Assembly: GCA_029941645.1 (NCBI GenBank)
Contig: JAPYSZ010000069.1
Coordinates: forward strand, 1 to 5,028
DNA length: 5,028 bases
From: Candidatus Poseidoniia archaeon
GTDB taxonomy: Archaea > Thermoplasmatota > Poseidoniia > MGIII > CG-Epi1
Reading direction: 5' to 3'
Made by a program: the position numbers and the translations under genes. Below the pieces are notes generated by a model, which made no database searches, had not been told where the DNA came from, and saw nothing but the letters and a program-made list of their open reading frames with translations. Below, in pieces: positions 1-5,028 of the stretch; the stretch's first letter is position 1, and every line of letters begins with the position of its first letter.

Positions 1-2
1 AC

Positions 3-1088
3 GCACTAATAGTAATGCTCATGATGGCTAGCGTCGCCTTTACTGGCTGCGTTAGTGACGACGGAGACGATACTAATGTCGATGACACAGTTGACCCCGT
101 AGGAGAGGAAACCACAAGCACGCTTGACACAGTCATAGCAAGAGGTTCTTTGAAATGTGGAGTAAAGGACTCACAGTATGGTATGGGATATCTGGAAGCA
201 GATGGAACATACACCGGTCTTGATATCGAATACTGTAAAGCCGTTGCAGCCGCAATAGGTGTTGATACCATTGAATACGTATTAGCAACTGGATCAAATC
301 GCTTCGAACTTTTGGCTTCTGAGGAAATCGATGTTCTAATCAGAACCACGACCTGGACAACCAGCCGTGACGCAGATTTGAACGCTGACTTCGCAGGAAT
401 CAATTTCTATGATGGTCAGGGAATTCTGGTCAATACAGATGCATATGCAACAGCTCCAACATCCGCAATGGATTTGGACGGAGCAAAGATATGTGTTGGA
501 ATAGGTACCACGACTGAAGGAAACATTGCAGACTACTTCGCAGTTAATAACATGGAGTACACCGCAGTAAATTCCGATGATGCAGCTACAGCTAAAGCAC
601 AGTTCGAAGATGGATCATGCGATGCATGGACCGGAGATATGTCAGCTATGGTCGCACAGAAATTTGGTCTGGACACAACCGCAGTTCCAAACTCAGCAAT
701 TATGCCTGAACTTCTATCCAAAGAACCACTCGCTGCAGCAACTCGTGATAACGATGATGACTGGAACGATGTAGTAACTTGGGTATGGTTCGGTATGTTG
801 ACTGCAGAAGAACTTGGTATAACCAGCGCAAACTATGCTGACGCAAACATGTCAATACCAGCAAACGACCGATTGTTAAACAACAACCTAGGTCTTGGTA
901 CTGAGGCAAACCCGCTTTCAGCAACCTGGATGCAGAGTGTCTTAGCAGCAGTAGGTAACTACGAAGAAGCATACACAGAATCTTTCTGTACATACGATGA
1001 TTCAGGCAGCTGTCTGATTGATCGTGCAGGAAGTCAAAACGCACCTTATTGGGAAGGCGGACTTCAGTACGCTCCTCCAATGAGGTAA
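3..1088 (+). CDS. aapJ: AapJ/BztA-like amino-acid ABC transporter substrate-binding lipoprotein, 5'-truncated
   Basis: This is the extracytoplasmic solute-binding protein of a general polar amino-acid importer. It captures amino acids and delivers them to the AapQ/AapM-like permeases encoded next. The first ATG in frame is at 15, but codons 3-14 are open and read A-L-I-V, continuing the hydrophobic core of the signal peptide. The true start is therefore probably upstream of the window. Counting from the ATG at 15, a lipobox-like F-T-G-C puts the lipidated Cys at residue 12, followed by an Asp/Glu/Thr-rich tether to about residue 35. The SBP_bac_3-type domain follows: TLDTVIARGSLKCGV (36-50), GLDIEYCKAVAAA (68-80), the ligand-site segment TTTWTTSRD (111-119), GTTTEGNIADYF (164-175), and the AapJ-typical ending GGLQYAPPMR. 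R118 and D208 are likely ligand contacts by family analogy. Cys pairs 48/74 and 160/202 look like family Cys; C325/C333 is an extra pair. The family is clear; the exact substrate range is not. Confidence 0.9.
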   Translation, partial: ALIVMLMMASVAFTGCVSDDGDDTNVDDTVDPVGEETTSTLDTVIARGSLKCGVKDSQYGMGYLEADGTYTGLDIEYCKAVAAAIGVDTIEYVLATGSNRFELLASEEIDVLIRTTTWTTSRDADLNADFAGINFYDGQGILVNTDAYATAPTSAMDLDGAKICVGIGTTTEGNIADYFAVNNMEYTAVNSDDAATAKAQFEDGSCDAWTGDMSAMVAQKFGLDTTAVPNSAIMPELLSKEPLAAATRDNDDDWNDVVTWVWFGMLTAEELGITSANYADANMSIPANDRLLNNNLGLGTEANPLSATWMQSVLAAVGNYEEAYTESFCTYDDSGSCLIDRAGSQNAPYWEGGLQYAPPMR

Positions 1089-1120
1089 ATTTTCTCACTA
1101 GCATACTATTAGTAAGTTAG

Positions 1121-1190
1121 ATGAGGACGCAAGTCCCCCTAGGTTCATCCTGGGGGGGCCCTCCCGTGTTAAATCCCCCTTTCGGGGTGG
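1121..1190 (+). promoter_or_regulatory. Structured GC-rich intergenic RNA element between binding protein and permease genes
   Basis: The 122-base gap between the stop at 1086-1088 and the ATG at 1211 carries a run of alternating C and G tracts in otherwise AT-rich DNA. The strongest element is a hairpin: arm 1133-1143 (GTCCCCCTAGG), loop TTCAT (1144-1148), arm 1149-1159 (CCTGGGGGGGC), 11 pairs including two G-U. Just upstream, GGAC-GCAA-GTCC (1125-1136) can form a competing GNRA-tetraloop hairpin. Downstream, CCCC (1175-1178) can pair with GGGG (1184-1187), partly masking an SD-like sequence. Hairpins between binding-protein and permease genes often protect the upstream mRNA or attenuate the downstream genes, so that the binding protein is made in excess. 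That role is inferred here. The long U-tract of a classic intrinsic terminator is absent. I do not recognise a known riboswitch class. Confidence 0.55.
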
Positions 1191-1192
1191 TC
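1184..1192 (+). promoter_or_regulatory. Strong SD-like sequence GGGGTGGTC, misplaced for the aapQ start
   Basis: GGGGTGGTC can pair along all nine bases with the universal 16S 3' tail (anti-SD of GGAGGTGATC), with two G-U wobbles. Its core ends 7 bases before an ATG at 1195, which is ideal spacing, but 23 bases before the aapQ ATG at 1211, which is too far. The G run can also pair with the C run at 1175-1179, so access to it may be controlled by RNA structure. Confidence 0.45.
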
Positions 1193-1194
1193 AT

Positions 1195-1224
1195 ATGAGT
1201 TTGATATCTTATGTCTTACATTGA
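1195..1224 (+). CDS. Possible 9-residue leader peptide overlapping the aapQ start
   Basis: An ATG at 1195 opens a tiny frame, MSLISYVLH, ending at TGA 1222-1224. It is the start codon best placed relative to the SD-like GGGGTGGTC at 1184-1192, and it overlaps the start of aapQ in another frame. Ribosomes ending at 1224 would be 11 bases past the aapQ ATG and could reinitiate, which would make this a translational coupling or attenuation device. The peptide has no runs of one amino acid to suggest codon-based attenuation. The alternative is a single-base error or frameshift that hides a longer aapQ N-terminus. Translation of this frame is not shown by the sequence alone. Confidence 0.22.
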   Translation: MSLISYVLH

Positions 1225-2716
1225 CGTTTTTCAGGATTATTTGATTGAGGTTCGGAGAAAACCGGATAAACCGTTCCACGACGTTCGTGATTTTTTGTTG
1301 AATAATTGGCTTTTCATAATTTTTTGTTATTGTTATTATCGCCTATCTGCCAATTTTCTTGGTCAAGCACTACTTTTACTTCAAGATGGACCGGGGGGCG
1401 TTCCACAATTTTACACTTGGATATTTGCCTTAACAGATTCAGCTATTAATGTTCTAAGTTTCTGGTTGCCTATTTTATTTACGTTAGTAGTTTTTAGCGG
1501 TATTTATTATCTACAGATTGGACGTTTCAACCCAAAAGAATCTGACAGGAATTCACAATATCTTTCATTAGTGGCCTTAACGCCTTTTGTTTTGTATTTT
1601 ATCTTGCAATTGTTATATCTCAATCATACTGACAAATCATGGTATTTTAATTTGGAATTCATGGATGAAGAGACGGGTTTTCAATTATCTAATGATTGGC
1701 CGTGGGAAACGGATATGGAGGATTCTAGATGGCAATTCTATGCAGTAGGCATATCCAATGCGGTCCGCGTGGTTCTGATAAGTATTCTATTTTGTACAAT
1801 TATCGGTACTTTTGTTGGTGTAGCTCGCCTGTCAAATAATCTCTTACTTTCTAAATTGGCAGAAGTATACGTCGAATTCTTCCGTAACATGCCTTTGGTG
1901 GTCCAGTTATTCTTCTGGCTAACAATTCTGGGAGATATACTACCAAAGCATAATGAAATGTGGGTTCTTTGGGACTGGTTCTTTATTAGTAATCGTACGA
2001 TTCAGTTTCCTACAATTATTGTAGATTTCTGCTTTTTTGGTTCATCTTGTGACCCCTTTAGAAATTTGATTTCTTTTGTCATAGTTGTCATTATTCCATT
2101 TGTTGTTCTCCATGTGGCCACAAGACGTCTGGATAGAGATGGAGTTGATGATTCGGATGAAGGTTTACGTCAGAGAATGTATCTGTGGGTTGGAACATTA
2201 CTGCTTTTATCTTTGTTATTGAAATGGTCGGTTGATATTGAACAACCAGTACTTGTGCAACCAAATCCTGGCTATGCATCATGGTATTTCGAGGGAGGAG
2301 AGGAGATATCTTCGCCTTTCATTGCATTAATGATTGGTTTAACGATCTATACTAGTGTACAGGTGGCTGAGATAGTTAGGGGAAGCATTCAATCACTTCC
2401 AAGAGGTCAGGTTGAGGCAGCAATATCACTAGGGCTGTCACCATTCCAACGACTTCGTTTGGTTATCCTGCCTCAGGCTCTCCGCAGTATGATACCTCCG
2501 TTGAACAATCAATACCTCAATTGCTGGAAGAATTCAAGTCTGGCAATGATTATCAGTTTCAGTGATCATTTTTCAGTTACTAGCACTATTGTCAACAATT
2601 CTGGACAGGCAGTTCCAGCCTTCATTATGCTTTTGATAACTTATCAGATAGGAAGTATGTTGATATCAGCAATAATGAATTACTTGAACAGTAGAGTAAC
2701 GAAGGTGAAAATATGA
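1211..2716 (+). CDS. aapQ: AapQ/BztB-like amino-acid ABC transporter permease
   Basis: This is one of the two membrane subunits that form the amino-acid channel. The core (residues about 180-500) follows AapQ closely: the opening segment GISNAVRVVLISILF (180-194), VGVARLSNN, VYVEFFRNMPLVVQLFFW (219-236), a polar stretch with a helix pair (about 240-355), YTSVQVAEIVRGSIQSLPRG (380-399), the EAA loop EAAISLGLSPFQRLRLVILP (402-421), and NQYLNCWKNSSLA (433-445). The EAA loop is the usual docking site for the ATPase. The N-terminal ~180 residues hold about three further membrane segments (near 31-53, 80-100, 118-136) and an acidic, Trp-rich loop (140-177). At 501 residues it is about 100 longer than rhizobial AapQ as I remember it. 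ATG 1211 is the first start after an in-frame TGA at 1202-1204, but it has no well-placed SD. The stop overlaps the next start by 4 bases (ATGA). Confidence 0.9.
   Translation: MSYIDVFQDYLIEVRRKPDKPFHDVRDFLLNNWLFIIFCYCYYRLSANFLGQALLLLQDGPGGVPQFYTWIFALTDSAINVLSFWLPILFTLVVFSGIYYLQIGRFNPKESDRNSQYLSLVALTPFVLYFILQLLYLNHTDKSWYFNLEFMDEETGFQLSNDWPWETDMEDSRWQFYAVGISNAVRVVLISILFCTIIGTFVGVARLSNNLLLSKLAEVYVEFFRNMPLVVQLFFWLTILGDILPKHNEMWVLWDWFFISNRTIQFPTIIVDFCFFGSSCDPFRNLISFVIVVIIPFVVLHVATRRLDRDGVDDSDEGLRQRMYLWVGTLLLLSLLLKWSVDIEQPVLVQPNPGYASWYFEGGEEISSPFIALMIGLTIYTSVQVAEIVRGSIQSLPRGQVEAAISLGLSPFQRLRLVILPQALRSMIPPLNNQYLNCWKNSSLAMIISFSDHFSVTSTIVNNSGQAVPAFIMLLITYQIGSMLISAIMNYLNSRVTKVKI
2704..2708 (+). promoter_or_regulatory. 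Ribosome binding site for aapM
   Basis: GGTGA lies inside the end of aapQ, 4 bases before the ATG at 2713. With the ATGA stop/start overlap it fixes the aapM start and implies translational coupling to aapQ. Confidence 0.7.
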
Positions 2717-4164
2717 GTAATTCAAAGTCTTTTGCAGATTATTTATCAGATTGGTTTTCAGATTATGAACCAGTAGATAAGAATTTACATACCAAAGTTG
2801 CAATGTTTCTGTCATTTATTTTTATTTACACCGGATTAGCAATTCAAAAGTCTCGTTCGTGGTTTTTCTGGGACCAACCATTCGATTCTCCAGTTATTGG
2901 TAGCATATTCATCATATTTTCATGGATTTCATTTGCTTATCTAGGCTATCTCTATAGATACAATCTATTCAATAATAGAGCGAATTTCATAACAACAATA
3001 ATCTGTTTTTACATAATATTCAATTTTCTGGAAGGTATAATCAGTTTCGTCTTTTTCAGTGCGAATTGGGAAGTCATCTGGGTAAATCGTCGTATGTTAA
3101 TATTCGGACCATTCTTTACCAGCCACGGTGAGGAAATTCGAAGACTTTGGCCTACAGTTTACTTGATGGGAATATTACTTGGAAGTGTTTACGGTAGTTT
3201 AGGTGAGAAGCGCCGAAAATTCCTGATTCCATTCACAGTCTTTGCGATTTGCAGCGTGATTGCCGCAACGCAGAATATCCGTCCCGAGGGCACAATCTCA
3301 TATTATGATTACCACAAAACACTGTATCGATTGTTGGGAGCATTGTTTGTAACGTATGCTTCCTTCCTAATTTCACACCACTACTACAAGGATGCTGAAG
3401 AATATCAAGTGAATTTCTTTCATCAACTTCTCTCTGTTTTTGGCGTTATAATTTTCATATTGACCACATACTTCCTTGATCCGCCAGGAGACGAAGGAGT
3501 ATCTCCTGGTGAATGGGGTGGCCTTTTCCTAAATTTCATACTTTCAAGTGCAGCTATAGTTCTGGGTTTTGGAGTTGGAATAGCCCTTGCCTTTGGTCGT
3601 AGAAGTAGTCTTCCTGTATTCAGTTGGCCGAGTACAGCTATAATTGAAATAATTCGTTCAGGACCATTGGTTGCTTGGTTGTTTATCGCGTACATTCTAT
3701 TGCCTGATGTTTTAACACCTGTTTGGGAGGCTGATCGGGTATCTCGGACAATCTTGATTCTATCTCTATTCAGTGGCTGTTATTTGGCTGAGATTCTTAG
3801 AGGAGGCCTTCAGGCAGTACCAGCAGGTCAGCAGGAAGCTGCACTTTCATTGGGTTTATCCACTACACAGACAAATATGTTGATTATTCTCCCTCAGGCG
3901 ATACGAACTACTATGCCTGCAATCGTCAGTAATATTATTGGTTTGTGGAAAGACACTTCTTTGATCCATTTGCTTGGGATACATGATGCATTTCAGGTAG
4001 CTAAAGTTCTTCCAGCACAGTGGGAATTTGTAGGACTGTATCCCGAGGCATTGCTTTTTGTAGGGATGATATTTTGGATAGTATCTTTCTATTTATCTAA
4101 GATATCTCAGCGCATTGAGAAGAGCCTTGGTTTGAAGAACGAAGGCGGAGGAGAAATGACATGA
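2713..4164 (+). CDS. aapM: AapM/BztC-like amino-acid ABC transporter permease
   Basis: This is the second membrane subunit and should pair with the AapQ-like protein. The transport core occupies residues about 268-475: WGGLFLNFILSSAAIVLG (268-285), ALAFGRRSSLPV, IEIIRSGPLVAWLF (311-324), YLAEILRGGLQAVPAGQ (357-373), the EAA loop EAALSLGLSTTQTNMLIILP (375-394), and the HisM/HisQ-type motif KDTSL (413-417). Before it are about seven hydrophobic segments (near 28-46, 60-80, 91-115, 146-160, 169-186, 204-221, 236-255). WVNRRMLIFGPF (123-134) resembles the loop before the core in other AapM proteins. At 483 residues it is about 100 longer than rhizobial AapM as I remember it, the extra length being N-terminal. 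The start is supported by the SD GGTGA and the ATGA overlap with aapQ. It ends in a second ATGA overlap with the ATPase gene, so the three subunits should be made in balance. Confidence 0.9.
   Translation: MSNSKSFADYLSDWFSDYEPVDKNLHTKVAMFLSFIFIYTGLAIQKSRSWFFWDQPFDSPVIGSIFIIFSWISFAYLGYLYRYNLFNNRANFITTIICFYIIFNFLEGIISFVFFSANWEVIWVNRRMLIFGPFFTSHGEEIRRLWPTVYLMGILLGSVYGSLGEKRRKFLIPFTVFAICSVIAATQNIRPEGTISYYDYHKTLYRLLGALFVTYASFLISHHYYKDAEEYQVNFFHQLLSVFGVIIFILTTYFLDPPGDEGVSPGEWGGLFLNFILSSAAIVLGFGVGIALAFGRRSSLPVFSWPSTAIIEIIRSGPLVAWLFIAYILLPDVLTPVWEADRVSRTILILSLFSGCYLAEILRGGLQAVPAGQQEAALSLGLSTTQTNMLIILPQAIRTTMPAIVSNIIGLWKDTSLIHLLGIHDAFQVAKVLPAQWEFVGLYPEALLFVGMIFWIVSFYLSKISQRIEKSLGLKNEGGGEMT
4147..4151 (+). 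promoter_or_regulatory. Ribosome binding site for the ATPase-kinase gene
   Basis: GGAGG lies in the last codons of aapM, 9 bases before ATG 4161. It supports 4161 as the start; the ATG at 4156 is in another frame and meets a stop after two codons. Confidence 0.7.
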
Positions 4165-5028
4165 GTGCTGATGCTATCATATCAACGAAGGATGTAACAG
4201 TCAATTACGGGGATTTCCAGGCCCTGAAAGGCATTACAATGGAAGTTGAAAGAGGAGAGATAGTAGTCATTATGGGCCCTTCCGGTTCCGGCAAATCAAC
4301 ATTTATTCGGACTTTGAACCGCCTTCAACCGCAAACAGCAGGCCAAATAGTAATAGATGGAATAACAGTTGATGAGAGAACTAGCATTTCTGATTTAGGC
4401 TCTCTTCGAACCGATATTGGTTTTGTTTTTCAGCAATTCAATTTGTATCCACATTTGACCATTATAGACAATATCACTATGTCTCCAAGAAGAGTCAAAG
4501 GTATGTCTAGGGAGGAAGCCAATAAACTAGCACTTGAACTTCTTGAGAGAGTAGGCATTCCTGAACAGGCAAACAAGTATCCTTCTATGCTTTCTGGTGG
4601 ACAGCAGCAACGTGTAGCTATAGCTCGTGCTCTGGCGATGGATCCAAAGATTATGCTCTTTGATGAACCTACATCTGCACTAGACCCAGAGATGATTAAG
4701 GAAGTATTAGATGTTATGATAGATCTTGCAAAACACGATATTACGATGATAGTTGTTACTCACGAGATGGGTTTTGCAGTAGAAGTTGCTGATCGAGCAA
4801 TTCTCTTTGACGAAGGAAGACTACTGGAAGAGGGCCCTCCTGACGTTCTTTTCAGAAAACCAAAGCACAAACGCGCTAAGGAGTTCATAGAATCATGTAT
4901 CTCACAGATGCAGAAGGATATGCAGATAAAAATGGAAAAAGCAAGGTCTGCTAGCGAGGCTAAAAGTGATTTCCTAGCCAAGATAAGTCATGAACTGCGA
5001 ACCCCCCTCAATGCTATTATCGGATATA
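4161..5028 (+). CDS. aapP: AapP/BztD-like ABC ATPase fused in frame to a histidine kinase (3' end beyond window)
   Basis: The N-terminal ~247 residues are a full amino-acid-importer ATPase that should drive the AapQ/AapM-like pair. Visible are Walker A GPSGSGKST (39-47), Q-loop VFQQFNLYPHLT (89-100), the AapP-like string IPEQANKYP (133-141), signature LSGGQQQR (144-151), Walker B IMLFDEP (164-170) with E169, D-loop SALD (172-175) and switch His201 in THEMGFA. KPKHKRAKEFIESCIS (233-248) matches the usual C-terminal end of this family, but no stop follows. The frame continues through a charged, Met/Lys/Glu/Ala-rich helix (about 249-270) into a HisKA H-box, ISHELRTPLNAIIGY (275-289), with phosphoacceptor His277 at bases 4989-4991. 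The window ends in this domain after 289 complete codons. It overlaps aapM by 4 bases. ATPase function is confident. The kinase part is convincing by motif but incomplete, and its HATPase_c domain would have to lie downstream. Confidence 0.9.
   Translation, partial: MSADAIISTKDVTVNYGDFQALKGITMEVERGEIVVIMGPSGSGKSTFIRTLNRLQPQTAGQIVIDGITVDERTSISDLGSLRTDIGFVFQQFNLYPHLTIIDNITMSPRRVKGMSREEANKLALELLERVGIPEQANKYPSMLSGGQQQRVAIARALAMDPKIMLFDEPTSALDPEMIKEVLDVMIDLAKHDITMIVVTHEMGFAVEVADRAILFDEGRLLEEGPPDVLFRKPKHKRAKEFIESCISQMQKDMQIKMEKARSASEAKSDFLAKISHELRTPLNAIIGY
4902..5028 (+). other. HisKA-type dimerisation/phosphoacceptor segment fused to the ABC ATPase
   Basis: Residues 248-289 of the ATPase gene form an amphipathic linker rich in M, K, E and A (MEKARSASEAKSDFLAK, 258-274), then ISHELRTPLNAIIGY. 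This resembles the signalling helix plus H-box of bacterial-type hybrid sensor kinases, with the H-E-L-R-T-P core in full: His277 for phosphate, Glu278, Thr281 and Pro282. It has no membrane segment of its own, so the kinase would sit on the inner face of the membrane, attached through the ATPase. The rest of the domain is outside the window. Confidence 0.85.

Noticed and set aside
700..1104. 134-codon open frame on the minus strand across the end of aapJ
   Set aside because: It lies almost wholly within the clearly coding aapJ, has no recognisable domain, and is Leu/Arg/Ser-rich as expected of an antisense shadow.
5..1113. Inverted similarity between bases 5-19 and 1100-1113, flanking aapJ (10 exact bases, about 14 with one indel)
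   Set aside because: Exact 10-base inverted matches are expected about ten times by chance in a window this size, and one copy lies in signal-peptide codons. It is not enough to call a mobile-element end.
1104..1114. TACTA-T-TAGTA dyad after the aapJ stop, possible operator
   Set aside because: Five-base arms around one base are expected several times by chance in 5 kb, and nothing else around it marks a promoter.
1117..1143. Resemblance of TAGATGAGGACGCAAGTCC to a hammerhead ribozyme or a c-di-GMP riboswitch piece
   Set aside because: The hammerhead CTGATGA and GAAA core bases are not both present, and the remaining conserved parts of the GEMM riboswitch are missing. The likeness is limited to a short GNRA-type hairpin.
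1133..1159. Intrinsic terminator ending a separate aapJ transcript
   Set aside because: The hairpin is strong, but G/C bases follow it rather than a U-tract, and the permease and ATPase genes continue in the same direction. Partial attenuation or mRNA protection is more likely than full termination.
4760..4981. 73-codon open frame on the minus strand over the ATPase-kinase junction
   Set aside because: The plus strand here encodes conserved ATPase and H-box residues; the antisense product shows no family features.

Overview
The window is one compact, same-strand locus for a polar amino-acid ABC importer of the Aap/Bzt (general L-amino acid) type, in the order binding protein, permease, permease, ATPase. 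It is cut at both ends: the binding-protein gene lacks its 5' end, and the last gene is still open at base 5028. The DNA is AT-rich by eye, apart from a short, very GC-rich patch between the first two genes. The lipoprotein-type binding protein with an Asp/Glu-rich tether and the diverged, enlarged permeases suggest an uncultivated planktonic microbe, possibly a marine euryarchaeote (Marine Group II/III-like). The Shine-Dalgarno (SD) sequences GGTGA and GGAGG fit archaea and bacteria equally well. There is no rRNA or other marker gene, so the lineage call is a weak inference.

Layout: bases 3-1088 encode an AapJ-like periplasmic or surface-anchored binding protein. Bases 1089-1210 are a structured, GC-rich spacer with a strong hairpin, alternating C and G tracts, and an SD-like sequence placed oddly far from the next annotated start. 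Bases 1211-2716 (AapQ-like) and 2713-4164 (AapM-like) are the two transmembrane subunits, each about 100 residues longer than my recollection of the rhizobial proteins. From 4161 an AapP-like ATPase begins. The last three genes are joined by 4-base ATGA stop/start overlaps, so they are almost certainly co-transcribed and translationally coupled.

The main discovery is the last gene. A complete ABC ATPase (Walker A, Q-loop, signature, Walker B and H-loop all present) does not stop at its usual length of about 245 residues. It continues in frame through a short coiled-coil-like linker into a histidine-kinase dimerisation/phosphoacceptor domain (HisKA) with a textbook H-box, ISHELRTPLNAIIGY, phosphoacceptor His277. 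The window ends inside this domain, so the catalytic HATPase_c domain and any receiver domain would lie downstream. This would be an importer whose motor subunit is covalently attached to a two-component sensor kinase, which could turn amino-acid uptake into a phosphorelay signal. That functional reading is inference; the open fused frame is seen directly.
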